Part shown: positions 8,680 through 17,529 of the stretch, piece after piece
Numbering within the stretch: the stretch's first letter is position 1
Layout: each line of letters starts with the position of its first letter
Assembly: GCF_003046295.1 (NCBI RefSeq)
Contig: NZ_PZZN01000002.1
Coordinates: forward strand, 124,001-188,000
Length of the DNA: 64,000 nt
Reading direction: 5' to 3'
Source: Sphingomonas aerolata
GTDB taxonomy: Bacteria > Pseudomonadota > Alphaproteobacteria > Sphingomonadales > Sphingomonadaceae
Notes under the pieces: generated by a model
What the model was told of the DNA's origin: nothing
The model's input: only the letters and a program-made list of their open reading frames with translations
Databases searched by the model: none
Translations under genes and position numbers: made by a program

Positions 8680-10080
8680 CTAAGCCAGCCGCGCGCCGGC
8701 CATCCGCAGATCCTCGACGAATCGCGCATATTCCTCGTCGGCCTGAACCTTGTCCGGCAGGCGCAGCAGGTAACTGGGATGGACGGTGATCCATGCCTCG
8801 CCGCCGCCGGGAAGCTGCAGCGCGCGGCCGCGTTCCTTGCCGATCGTCATCACCTTGCCGAACAGTGATCGCGCTGCGGTGGCGCCGAGCGCGACCGTCA
8901 CCTTGGGCGCGACGAGCATCTGCTCTTGCTCGATCCACCACCGGCAGGCCTCGATCTCCCCGGCGCCGGGCTTGGCGTGGATGCGCCGCTTGCCGCGCTG
9001 TTCGAACTTGAAGTGCTTGACCGCGTTGGTGACATAGGCGCGGCTGCGGTCGAGTCCCGCCTCCGCCATCGCGCGGTCGAACATCTGACCGGCGGGGCCG
9101 ACGAACGGCCGCCCGGCAAGATCCTCCTGGTCGCCCGGCTGTTCGCCGACGAACATCAGCGGCGCGTCGATCGGCCCCTCGCCGAACACGGTCTGGGTCG
9201 CGGGCTTGTAGAGCGGGCAGCGGGTACAGCCCGCGGCCTCGTCACTTAGCGCCTCCCAGGCGATCATGCTGTTGCCACCGACGACGTCGCGGGCGCGCTC
9301 GATCATGCCGCTCTCGCGCGCCTGTGCGGTGGCGATCATGCCGGGGACGAGATCGGTTTCGGGCATGTTCTTCCAATATTTGCGGGGCATTTCCTTCAAC
9401 ATCGCGCCGATCTTGACGCGCGCGGGGTTGAAGGTGCTGGCGTAATAGGTCTTCCAGACCTCTTCGGTCGGATCGCCCTCGGGTGCGTCGGTCTTCTTGG
9501 CGCCTGGCCCCTCGCTGAGCATCGTCCCGTCCCAGTGGATCGCGACCTCGGGGGTCAGGATCGACCAGCGCATGCTCGCGAAGCGATTGACGAAGAAGGC
9601 GGCGTTGGCGCGGACGATGTGGTGATCGGGTTCGAACCAGGCGACGAACCGGGTTTCGCCCTCCTCCTCGACCTCGCGGAAGCGCAGGAACGCGCGCATC
9701 TTGTGGATGTCGCGGCGGACGTCCTTCGCAATCCGGTCAAGCCGTCGCACGAGAGGATCGGCCCGATCCTCGATCAGCTTGGGTTCGCGGCGCAGGCGGT
9801 GGAGCAGCGTGTAGAGCAACGCGAACCGCTCCGGATCGCTGCCGAGGATGACGCTGCGGGCAAGATCAAGGAACGCGCGCGGGACCGAGACGGTCGCGGA
9901 GGCAGCCCGCGGCGCGGATGCTGCAGGAGGATCCGGTGGCACCGTCCCGAACAGGTCGGCGGGGGCACTGCCGACCTGCCACACGACATCGTCGGGTGGC
10001 ACGTCATCGGCCATCAGGCCGCGCGCTGCATCGCGCCAGCCATCGAAATCGTCCGGTTCGGCAAGGGTTACGACGCGCAT
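8680..10080 (-). CDS. udgX: UdgX-type uracil-DNA binding protein fused to a DUF4130/TIGR03915 domain
   Basis: The 466-residue protein has two parts. Residues 1-250 look like the DUF4130/TIGR03915 domain found beside DNA-repair radical-SAM genes. Residues 270-466 are a family 4-like uracil-DNA glycosylase fold: CxxC at 285/288, motif A GEQPGDQED at 312-320, TNAVKHFKF at 351-359, Cys379, and HPSYLL at 434-439. The insert KRRIH (His368) is the mark of UdgX proteins, in which this His forms a covalent bond with the deoxyribose after uracil excision, so the protein becomes trapped on the lesion. His356 occupies the position of a cluster Cys in ordinary family 4 enzymes. The divergent neighbour is unrelated. 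No radical-SAM partner gene lies nearby. Confidence 0.88.
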   Translation of the reverse strand: MRVVTLAEPDDFDGWRDAARGLMADDVPPDDVVWQVGSAPADLFGTVPPDPPAASAPRAASATVSVPRAFLDLARSVILGSDPERFALLYTLLHRLRREPKLIEDRADPLVRRLDRIAKDVRRDIHKMRAFLRFREVEEEGETRFVAWFEPDHHIVRANAAFFVNRFASMRWSILTPEVAIHWDGTMLSEGPGAKKTDAPEGDPTEEVWKTYYASTFNPARVKIGAMLKEMPRKYWKNMPETDLVPGMIATAQARESGMIERARDVVGGNSMIAWEALSDEAAGCTRCPLYKPATQTVFGEGPIDAPLMFVGEQPGDQEDLAGRPFVGPAGQMFDRAMAEAGLDRSRAYVTNAVKHFKFEQRGKRRIHAKPGAGEIEACRWWIEQEQMLVAPKVTVALGATAARSLFGKVMTIGKERGRALQLPGGGEAWITVHPSYLLRLPDKVQADEEYARFVEDLRMAGARLA

Positions 10081-10157
10081 CGCCGGTTCTACGCCGGGTA
10101 GCGGCGCTTGTTCCGCCGCGCTTGTATCTCGACCCCGGCGGATCGCCGTCCTATTTT

Positions 10158-11012
10158 ATGGTGATGACCCAACAGACCTCAGCCCCGGAACCCGCTCGTC
10201 CGCTGATCGGGCGCGATACACGCCTGTGCATGTCCTTGTCCGCGCGACCGGGCAATTTCGGGACCCGGTTCCATAATCGGCTCTATGCGCTGACCGGGCT
10301 CGACTATGTCTACAAGGCGTTCTCGACCCGCGACCTGGAGGGCGCGGTACGCGGTATCCGGGCGCTCGACATTCGCGGCTGCGCGATCTCGATGCCGTTC
10401 AAGGAGGCGGTGATCGCGCTGCTCGACGGACTCGCGCCCTCGGCCGCGGCGATCGACAGCGTCAACACGATCGTGAACGACGATGGCGTGCTGACCGGGC
10501 ACAACACGGATTATGCCGCGGTCGCGGCGCTAATCGTGGATATCGACCCGGCAACGCGGTTCGTGCTGCGCGGGTCGGGCGGGATGGCGAAGGCGGTCGC
10601 CGCGGCATTGCGCGACACGGGGTTTCGCAACGGCGTGATCGTCGCGCGCAACGAACCCGCCGGGCGTGCGCTGGCCGATCTCTATGGCTTCGCATGGGCC
10701 GCGGATCTTCACACCGAAGAGCAGGCGGACCTGCTGATCAACGTCACGCCGATGGGGATGACCGGTACCGATGCGGATGCGCTCGCCTTTCCGCCGGCGA
10801 TGATCACGACGAGCGCCATTGCGTTCGACGTCGTGCAATATCCCCCGGAAACGCCGTTCCTGCGCGCCGCAGCAGCGGCGGGGAAACGCTGCATCACCGG
10901 CACCGAGGTCGCGATCCTTCAGGCGCTCGAGCAGTTCGTGCTCTACACCGGCGTCCGCCCGAGCGACGCACAGGTCGCGGACGCCGCCGCCTTCGCGCGG
11001 GCTCACGGCTGA
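10158..11012 (+). CDS. Shikimate dehydrogenase-like protein (HI0607 type)
   Basis: The product is a 284-residue NAD(P)-dependent oxidoreductase of the AroE superfamily. It resembles the shikimate-dehydrogenase-like HI0607 subgroup rather than true AroE: it starts with DTRLCMSLSARPGNFGTRFHN where AroE has the NPIxHSxSP loop, and it keeps RGCAISMPFKE, SVNTIVNDDG, HNTDY and a GSGGMAKA dinucleotide loop. The C-terminal ITGTEVAILQALEQFVLYTG follows the family. ATG at 10158 or 10164 both work. HI0607-like enzymes act poorly on shikimate, so the real substrate is open. It is divergent from udgX. Confidence 0.85.
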   Translation: MVMTQQTSAPEPARPLIGRDTRLCMSLSARPGNFGTRFHNRLYALTGLDYVYKAFSTRDLEGAVRGIRALDIRGCAISMPFKEAVIALLDGLAPSAAAIDSVNTIVNDDGVLTGHNTDYAAVAALIVDIDPATRFVLRGSGGMAKAVAAALRDTGFRNGVIVARNEPAGRALADLYGFAWAADLHTEEQADLLINVTPMGMTGTDADALAFPPAMITTSAIAFDVVQYPPETPFLRAAAAAGKRCITGTEVAILQALEQFVLYTGVRPSDAQVADAAAFARAHG

Positions 11013-11110
11013 GCTCCGGCGGCGATTTACCCTTGTGATCGGGCAGGGGCGGCACAAGATATGCTGCACTGCACCATTCACGGAGCCGGGCGTCAAGGCG
11101 TCGGGCGCGC

Positions 11111-12241
11111 ATGACGGGACGATCGATGGCCAGGCTTTCGGAAACACTCGCGCAACTGGCGCAGGCGCAACGCGCCGCGGCGGCGCGCTTCGCCGAGCAG
11201 CCGGAGGGCGAGGACTCACGCCTGCGCCCGCTCGAATCGTTCGGCGCAAATCCCGGCGCGTTACGTGCGTTGACCTATGTGCCCGAGGCGACGTCCGACC
11301 GGCGGATGCCGCTGGTCGTCGTTCTCCATGGCTGTACGCAGACCGCCACGGGGTATGACCGGGGGGCAGGCTGGTCCGATCTTGCCGACCGGCACGGGTT
11401 TGCCGTGCTCTATCCCGAGCAGCAGCGCGCGAATAACGGCAATCTCTGCTTCAACTGGTTCGACGCCGAGGATATTCGCCGCGGTGGCGGTGAGGCGCAG
11501 TCGATCCGGTCGATGATCGCGACGATGGTCCGCGACGTCGCGATCGATCCCGACCGCATCTATGTGACGGGATTGTCGGCCGGCGGCGCGATGGCTGGCG
11601 TAATGCTCGCCACCTATCCCGAGCTGTTCGCCGCCGGGGCAATCATCGCGGGGCTTCCCTATGGCACCGCGACCTCGATGTCGCAGGCGCTCGACCGGAT
11701 GCGCGGGCGCGGCCTGCCCGCCGATCCCGCGCTGGCCGCACTGGTCGACGGCGCGGCGCCGGCCGGCGGACGCGTGCCGCGCGTCTCGGTCTGGCACGGC
11801 GATGCCGATGCGACCGTGGTGCCAGCCAATGCCGATGCGATCGTCGCACAGTGGCGCGGCGTGCACGGTCTCGCCTACGCACCCGACGAGGTCGAACAGG
11901 TCGAAGGCCATGCCCATCGCCTATGGCGCGACGCGCAGGGCCGTGCCGCGGTCGAGGAGTATCGGATCCGCGGGCTGGGCCATGGCACACCGCTGGCCAC
12001 GACGGGCGCCGACGGCCTCGGCCAGCCGGGTCCGCACATGCTGGAGGCGGGGATCTCGTCGACGTTGCACAGCGCCGCGTTCTTCGGGCTGATCGAGCGC
12101 CCATCGGCGCGCGCGGCGGCGACCCGCGCGAAGCCGAAGCCCGCATCGCCGCGTCCGCACCCATGGAGTCACAGTCCGGGCCGATCGCAGGTCGGCGACA
12201 TGATCAACGGTGCGCTCCGCGCTGCGGGGCTGCTGCGCTAG
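11111..12241 (+). CDS. PHB depolymerase family esterase (LpqC-like)
   Basis: The product is a 376-residue alpha/beta hydrolase. The LVVVLHGCTQTATGYD segment (oxyanion-hole region), the NNGNLCFNWFD stretch and the nucleophile elbow GLSAGGAM follow the esterase/PHB depolymerase family, with the acid region VWHGDADATV and a late GLGHGTPL His. There is no obvious signal peptide; an N-terminal coiled segment rich in Ala and Gln precedes the domain, and a basic Pro-rich tail follows it. Start at 11111 or ATG 11126. Substrate could be short polyesters or acetylated or feruloylated compounds; that is inference only. Confidence 0.82.
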   Translation: MTGRSMARLSETLAQLAQAQRAAAARFAEQPEGEDSRLRPLESFGANPGALRALTYVPEATSDRRMPLVVVLHGCTQTATGYDRGAGWSDLADRHGFAVLYPEQQRANNGNLCFNWFDAEDIRRGGGEAQSIRSMIATMVRDVAIDPDRIYVTGLSAGGAMAGVMLATYPELFAAGAIIAGLPYGTATSMSQALDRMRGRGLPADPALAALVDGAAPAGGRVPRVSVWHGDADATVVPANADAIVAQWRGVHGLAYAPDEVEQVEGHAHRLWRDAQGRAAVEEYRIRGLGHGTPLATTGADGLGQPGPHMLEAGISSTLHSAAFFGLIERPSARAAATRAKPKPASPRPHPWSHSPGRSQVGDMINGALRAAGLLR

Positions 12242-12335
12242 CCACAGGAGCGGATCCGGCAATGGTACGGGCGGGCGGCGCAGGCCGTGGCGCCAAGGAT
12301 CGATCGAGATCCGCGCCAACCGCGAAGGCGGCAGC

Positions 12336-12376
12336 TTGCGGGGCGGCAATCCACTGTTATACCTTGGTATAACAGT
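12336..12376 (+). promoter_or_regulatory. Promoter with overlapping perfect palindromic operator
   Basis: A perfect inverted repeat, ACTGTTATACC-TT-GGTATAACAGT, occupies 12353-12376 (11-base arms, 2-base spacer). It overlaps a plausible promoter: TTGCGG at 12336-12341, a 16-base spacer, and TATACC at 12358-12363. The start codon of the M16 peptidase is 24 bases further on. The position over the -10 element is what one expects for repression by a dimeric regulator; the regulator is not identified. Confidence 0.6.
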
Positions 12377-12399
12377 CGTCGTATCCCGGGGGAAAATCC

Positions 12400-15249
12400 A
12401 TGTCGTTGAAGCTCTTGGCCCTAGCTGGCGTCGCCACCGCCGCGCTTGTCGCGCCGGTTGGCGCGCAGGTCGCAAAGCCTGCACCGGTCGCCACGCTCGT
12501 CACCTCGGTCGATATTCCCTATCAGCAGTTCACGCTGAAGAACGGGTTGCGCGTGATCGTGCACACCGATCGCAAGGCGCCGGTCGTCGCGGTATCGGTC
12601 TGGTATGACGTCGGGTCGAAGCACGAGCCGCAGGGCCGCACGGGCTTTGCGCATCTGTTCGAGCATCTGATGTTCAACGGCAGCGAGAATGCGCCGGGCG
12701 ATTTCTTCGCGCCGCTGAAGGAGGTCGGGGCGACCGACTTCAACGGCACGACCTCGTTCGACCGGACCAATTATTTCGAGACGGTCCCCGCCGCCGCGCT
12801 CGAGCGCGCGCTGTTCCTCGAGAGCGACCGGATGGGGCATCTGACCGGCGCGATTACGCAGGGCGTGCTCGACGAGCAGCGCGGCGTCGTCCAGAACGAG
12901 AAGCGCCAGGGCGACAACCAGCCTTACGGCCTCGTCCAGTACAAGCTGTTCGGCGGGCTCTTCCCCGCGGACACGCCCTATGGCCACACCCCGATCGGGT
13001 CGATGGCGGATCTCGACCGCGCCAGCCTTGCCGATGTGAAGGACTGGTTCCGCTCGCATTACGGGCCCAACAATGCGGTGCTGGTGCTCGCGGGCGATGT
13101 CGATGCGGCGACCGCAAAGCCGCTGGTCGAGAAATATTTCGGCGATATCAAGACGGGCCCCAAGTCGGTCCTGCCGACCGTCACCGTGCCGACGCTCGCA
13201 GCGCCGGTGAACGAGGTGATGAAGGACCGTGTCGCCGCGGTGATGATCACCAAGAACTGGGCGGTGCCGGGGATGCTCGATCCCGATGCCGCGGCGCTCG
13301 ACGTCGGTGGTACGGTCTTGGGTGGGCTCGCCTCGTCGCGGCTCGACAATGCGCTGGTCCGCAAGGAGAAGCTCGCGGTCAACGTGTCCGCCGGCTATAG
13401 CGATATGGCGCAGATCGGCATGTTCACGATCCGCGCGATCGTGCGGCCGGGCGTCGACCCCGCGGTCGTGTCAAAGCGGCTCGACGAGATCCTTGCCGAC
13501 TTCCTGAAGACCGGACCGACCGCGGACGAGATCCAGCGCGTCCAGACCCAGGCGGTTGCGGGCCGTATCCGCGGCTATGAATCGGTCGGCGGGTTCGGCG
13601 GCAAGGCGGTCGCGCTGGCGGGCGGCGCGCTCTATGCGAACGACCCGGGCCGCTACAAGAAAGAGCTGGCGGCGATCGCGGCGCAGACGCCGGCGAGCGT
13701 CAAGGCCGCCGCGACGCGCTGGCTGACGCGCCCCGCCTATACGCTGACCGTGGTCGACGGCGAGCGCGACAAATATGAGGAGGCGGTCGTACCGCCTGCG
13801 GTCGCGGTGAAGCCTGCGGCCGAGACGCCGGTCAAGGGCACGCGCGCCGGCGGTATTCCCGCGGTCGGCACGCTGACCGGGCTTGCCTTCCCTGCGGTCG
13901 AGCGCGCGCGGCTGTCGAACGGGATCGAGCTTGTCTATGCGCGGCGCGATGCGGTGCCGATCACGCAGGCGGTGCTGAGCTTCGACGCGGGCTATGCCGC
14001 GGATGTCGCGGACAAGCTCGGCACGCAGCAGCTGACGCTGAGCGTGATGGACGAGGGGACGCGGACGCTCGACGGCATCGCGCTGGCCGAGGCGCGCGAG
14101 CGGCTGGGCGCGTCGATCGGGACGGGCACCTCGCTCGACCGGACGACGCTGTCGATGAGCGTGCCGAGCGCAAACCTGACGCCCGCGGTCGCGCTGTTCG
14201 CGGATATCGCGCGCAATCCGGCCTTCGCGGACGAGGAGGTCGGCCGGGTCCGCAACCAACAGCTGGCCGGCATCCAGCAGGAACTGACCAGTCCGCAGGG
14301 CCTGGGCAACCGCGTGATCGGCAAGCTGATCAACGGAGACACCCCTTACGGCAAGGCGATGGGCGGTGGTGATCCGAAGGCGGTCGCCGCGCTGACGCGC
14401 GCCGACCTGATCGCGTTCCAGCAGGCGTGGCTGCGCCCCGACAAGGCGAAGATCTTCGTCGTCAGCGACCGCCCGCTCGCCGAGGTCAGGGCGGTGCTCG
14501 ACCGCGGGTTCGGCGACTGGACGGCGCAGGGGCCGGCGGGCGTCAAGAGCTTCCCGACGACGCGCACCCCGCTGACGCCGAAGATCGTGCTGGTCGACCG
14601 GCCAAACAGCCCGCAATCGCTGATCCTCGCGGGCCAGCGGACCGGGTTGAAGGGCAGCGACGACATGCTGGTGTTCAACACCGCGAACGATGCGCTGGGT
14701 GGCAGCTTCCTCAGCCGGATCAACATGGACCTGCGCGAGGAGAAGCACTGGTCCTATGGCGCAGGCGGGCGGTTCCAGACGGCCGCGTTTGATGCGCCCT
14801 ATGGCATCTCGGCCGGGGTGCAGGCGGACAAGACTGGTCCGTCGATCACCGCGCTGCAACAGGACGTGACGCAGTTCGTGACGACCAAGCCGATGACCCA
14901 GACCGAATTCGGGCTGGCGATCGACGGCGGGATTCGCGCGTTGCCCGGCAGCTTCGAGACGTCGGGCGCGGTGCTCGGCGCAATGCAGCAGAATGATTTG
15001 TTGAAGCGCCCCGACGATTATTACGCGACGATCACGCGACGCTACGGCGCGCTGACCTTGCCGCAGCTGAACACCGCGATCGCGGGAGTGATCGACGTGA
15101 AGAAATTCACCTGGGTGGTCGTCGGCGATGCCAAGACGGTCAAGCCGCAGCTTGACAGCCTGGGGTTGCCGGTCGAGGTCGTGAGCGCGGCTTCGGTCGC
15201 GGGGCTGCCGGTGGTTCCGGTGACGCCGCTTGCGGCCAAGGCCAAGTAA
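12400..15249 (+). CDS. Secreted M16 (pitrilysin) family zinc peptidase, two-domain
   Basis: The product is a 949-residue periplasmic metalloprotease with a signal peptide (residues 1-23, cut after GAQ). The N-terminal M16 domain carries the inverted zinc motif HLFEH at residues 85-89 with the distal Glu in the DEQRGVVQNEKRQ segment. A middle M16_C domain follows, and from about residue 480 a second M16-like half without the zinc motif, ending in a further M16_C domain. This paired active/inactive arrangement is normal for bacterial M16B single-chain enzymes. The start follows GGGGGAAAATCC. It heads a short cluster with a 99-residue protein and a DUF885 peptidase. Confidence 0.93.
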   Translation: MSLKLLALAGVATAALVAPVGAQVAKPAPVATLVTSVDIPYQQFTLKNGLRVIVHTDRKAPVVAVSVWYDVGSKHEPQGRTGFAHLFEHLMFNGSENAPGDFFAPLKEVGATDFNGTTSFDRTNYFETVPAAALERALFLESDRMGHLTGAITQGVLDEQRGVVQNEKRQGDNQPYGLVQYKLFGGLFPADTPYGHTPIGSMADLDRASLADVKDWFRSHYGPNNAVLVLAGDVDAATAKPLVEKYFGDIKTGPKSVLPTVTVPTLAAPVNEVMKDRVAAVMITKNWAVPGMLDPDAAALDVGGTVLGGLASSRLDNALVRKEKLAVNVSAGYSDMAQIGMFTIRAIVRPGVDPAVVSKRLDEILADFLKTGPTADEIQRVQTQAVAGRIRGYESVGGFGGKAVALAGGALYANDPGRYKKELAAIAAQTPASVKAAATRWLTRPAYTLTVVDGERDKYEEAVVPPAVAVKPAAETPVKGTRAGGIPAVGTLTGLAFPAVERARLSNGIELVYARRDAVPITQAVLSFDAGYAADVADKLGTQQLTLSVMDEGTRTLDGIALAEARERLGASIGTGTSLDRTTLSMSVPSANLTPAVALFADIARNPAFADEEVGRVRNQQLAGIQQELTSPQGLGNRVIGKLINGDTPYGKAMGGGDPKAVAALTRADLIAFQQAWLRPDKAKIFVVSDRPLAEVRAVLDRGFGDWTAQGPAGVKSFPTTRTPLTPKIVLVDRPNSPQSLILAGQRTGLKGSDDMLVFNTANDALGGSFLSRINMDLREEKHWSYGAGGRFQTAAFDAPYGISAGVQADKTGPSITALQQDVTQFVTTKPMTQTEFGLAIDGGIRALPGSFETSGAVLGAMQQNDLLKRPDDYYATITRRYGALTLPQLNTAIAGVIDVKKFTWVVVGDAKTVKPQLDSLGLPVEVVSAASVAGLPVVPVTPLAAKAK

Positions 15250-15266
15250 TCGAAGGAGAGAATAGC

Positions 15267-15566
15267 ATGGCAAATGTCGATGGCAGCTGGGATTGCGTCG
15301 TGAAATCGCCGCTGGGCGATCAGAAGATGACGCTGACTGTGAACAGCGCGGACACCAGCTTTTCGGGCGCGGTGTCGGGTGCGATGGGCGGCATGGATGT
15401 GACCGGCGAGGTCGATGGCGACACGCTGAGCTGGAAGCAGGCGATGACCGTGCCGATGCCGATGACGCTCGACTGCAAGGCGACCGTCGATGGCGACACG
15501 ATGACCGGCACCGTCGGTGCAGGCGCCTTCGGCAGCTTCCCGCTGTCGGGAACGCGCACCGCTTGA
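15267..15566 (+). CDS. Small conserved protein, unknown function
   Basis: The product is a 99-residue protein starting at an ATG with GAAGGAGAG just upstream. It has no signal peptide. The sequence is mostly predicted beta strands (DGSWDCVVKSPLGDQKMTLTV, then repeated GxVDGDTLSW- and VDGDTMTGTV-like turns), which suggests a lipocalin-like or sandwich fold with two half-repeats. Two cysteines (WDC, LDC) are present. It starts 17 bases after the M16 peptidase stop, so it is probably co-transcribed with it, and is followed by a hairpin. I do not recognise a function. Confidence 0.75.
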   Translation: MANVDGSWDCVVKSPLGDQKMTLTVNSADTSFSGAVSGAMGGMDVTGEVDGDTLSWKQAMTVPMPMTLDCKATVDGDTMTGTVGAGAFGSFPLSGTRTA

Positions 15567-15594
15567 TCGCCTCTGGCATCATGACGTGACGAAG

Positions 15595-15629
15595 AACGGC
15601 CCGTCTTCCCGGTGGAAGGCGGGCCGTTT
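15595..15629 (+). terminator. Hairpin between small protein and DUF885 gene
   Basis: AACGGCCCG and CGGGCCGTT form the outer arms, with CTTCC/GGAAG inside and a CGGT loop. There is only a short T-run after the stem, so it may be a weak or attenuating terminator; the next start codon is 18 bases downstream. Confidence 0.6.
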
Positions 15630-15646
15630 GCATTTCGGAGAGTGGG

Positions 15647-17467
15647 ATGAGTTTGAAGATCCATCGCCGTGCGGTGCTCGCCGGCACGATGCTGGGCGGC
15701 GCGGCGTCGCTGGTACCGGCGCTCGCGCAGGCGGCCGAGGCGCCCGCGACGCCGCTGTCGCGACTGTTCGACCAGCTCGTCCAGGCGCAGTTGCGGCGCA
15801 GTCCCGAGAGCGCGACCTCGCTCGGGCTCGACACGGGTGCCAATGCCGATCTGCGTGCCAAGCTGTCGGACCAGTCGGCGACAGGGATCGCCGCGGCGCG
15901 GACGCAGACCAAGGTCGAGCTGGCGCAGCTTGCGGCGATCGACCGCGCCGGGCTGTCGCCGGCGGAGCGGATCGACCTCGATTGCGTGGTCTATACGCGG
16001 CGGTCGGCGGCGGCGGTGCAGGCGTTCGATTTCGGCGGCACGTCCTATGGCCCCAGCCCCTATGTCGTGTCGCAGCTCTCGGGTGCGTATCAATCTGTGC
16101 CCGATTTCCTCGACACCAAGCACCGGATCGAGACGAAGGGCGACGCCGACGCCTATCTGCAGCGGCTCCAGGCGTTTGCCGGACAGATCGACGCGAACAC
16201 TGCGCGGATGCGGCATGACGCGGGCGTCGGCGTGGTCGCCCCCGATTTCATCCTCGACCTCGCGCTCGACCAGATGACCAAGACGCGCCAGCCCGCAAGC
16301 GAGGCGCTGGTCGTGCAGAGTCTCGTCCGGCGCGCGGCGGCCAAGGGGCTGGGCGAAAGCTATGGCCGCGATGCCGCGCGCATCTATGACGCGGCGGTGC
16401 TGCCAGCGCTCGACCGGCAGATCGCGGCCACCCGCGACCTCCGCCGGACGGCCACGCATGATGCGGGGGTGTGGAAGCTGAAGGAGGGCGCCGCCTTCTA
16501 TCCCGCCGCGTTGCACGCAACGACGACGACCAATTTGTCGCCCGACGAGGTGCACAGGTTCGGGCTCGACCAGGCGAAGATGCTGTCGGCGCAGCTCGAT
16601 ACGCTGTTGCGCAAACAGGGGTACAGCAAGGGAAGCATCGGCGCGCGGATGGCCGCGCTCTACAAGAATCCCGACCAGCTCTATCCCAACACCGATGCGG
16701 GCAAGCGCGAGGCGATCGCCTATTGCAACGACCGGCTCGCGGCGATCCGCGCGAAGCTGCCCAGCGTGTTCGAGCGGATGCCACCTTATGGCTTCGAAGT
16801 GCGGCGCGTGCCTGCGCAGACCGAGGCCGGTGCCGCCGCGGCGTTCGCACAGCCGCCCGCGATCGATGGCTCGCGGCCGGGGCTGGTCTATTTCAACCTG
16901 AAGGACAGCGCCGACTGGCCCAAATTCTGCCTCGCGACGACGGTCTATCACGAGGGTCTGCCGGGGCATCAGATGGAGAGCGGGCTTGCGCTGTCGAACA
17001 CCCGGCTGCCGCTGATCCGCAAGATGACGAGCTTTTCGGGCTATGGCGAGGGCTGGGCGCTCTACGCCGAACAGCTCGCGGACGAGATCGGGATGTATGA
17101 CGACGATCCGCTCGGGCGGCTCGGCTATCTGAAATTCCAGCTGTTCCGCGCGAACCGCTGCGTCGTCGATACGGGCATCCATCACCTGCGCTGGACCCGC
17201 GAACAGGCGATCCGCCATTTCATCGACGCGGAAGGCGAGGCGGAGGGCTTCGCGACGCGCGAGGTCGAGCGCTATTGCGTCAACCCGGGCCAGGCGGCGA
17301 GCTACAAGCTTGGCCATTCGGTGTTCGTCGATATCCGCGAGCGCGCCAAGGCGAAGATGGGCACGACGTTCGACCTCAAGGCCTATCATGCGGCGGTGCT
17401 CGCTTATGGGCGCGTACCGCTCGATATGCTGCGCGAGATCGGCGATGCCTGGATCGCGAAGGGCTGA
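15647..17467 (+). CDS. DUF885 family secreted metallo-hydrolase/peptidase
   Basis: The product is a 606-residue exported protein. The N-terminus KIHRRAVLAGTMLGG has a twin-Arg-like pair before a hydrophobic segment and an ALAQAA cleavage region, so Tat export is possible. The DUF885 core is present: YHEGLPGHQME (HExxxxH-like zinc site) about residue 430, FSGYGEGWALYAEQLADE, and CVNPGQAASYKLGH near the C-terminus. Members are related to M32-like carboxypeptidases and act as dipeptidases or aminohydrolases, but most are uncharacterised. It starts 18 bases after the hairpin; GGAGAGTGGG lies directly before the ATG. Confidence 0.88.
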   Translation: MSLKIHRRAVLAGTMLGGAASLVPALAQAAEAPATPLSRLFDQLVQAQLRRSPESATSLGLDTGANADLRAKLSDQSATGIAAARTQTKVELAQLAAIDRAGLSPAERIDLDCVVYTRRSAAAVQAFDFGGTSYGPSPYVVSQLSGAYQSVPDFLDTKHRIETKGDADAYLQRLQAFAGQIDANTARMRHDAGVGVVAPDFILDLALDQMTKTRQPASEALVVQSLVRRAAAKGLGESYGRDAARIYDAAVLPALDRQIAATRDLRRTATHDAGVWKLKEGAAFYPAALHATTTTNLSPDEVHRFGLDQAKMLSAQLDTLLRKQGYSKGSIGARMAALYKNPDQLYPNTDAGKREAIAYCNDRLAAIRAKLPSVFERMPPYGFEVRRVPAQTEAGAAAAFAQPPAIDGSRPGLVYFNLKDSADWPKFCLATTVYHEGLPGHQMESGLALSNTRLPLIRKMTSFSGYGEGWALYAEQLADEIGMYDDDPLGRLGYLKFQLFRANRCVVDTGIHHLRWTREQAIRHFIDAEGEAEGFATREVERYCVNPGQAASYKLGHSVFVDIRERAKAKMGTTFDLKAYHAAVLAYGRVPLDMLREIGDAWIAKG

Positions 17468-17529
17468 CTGAAGGACACGCTCAGCGGCGGGCCGCGTAAT
17501 TCTACGTAATCGCCCGTTAAAGCCTGACC

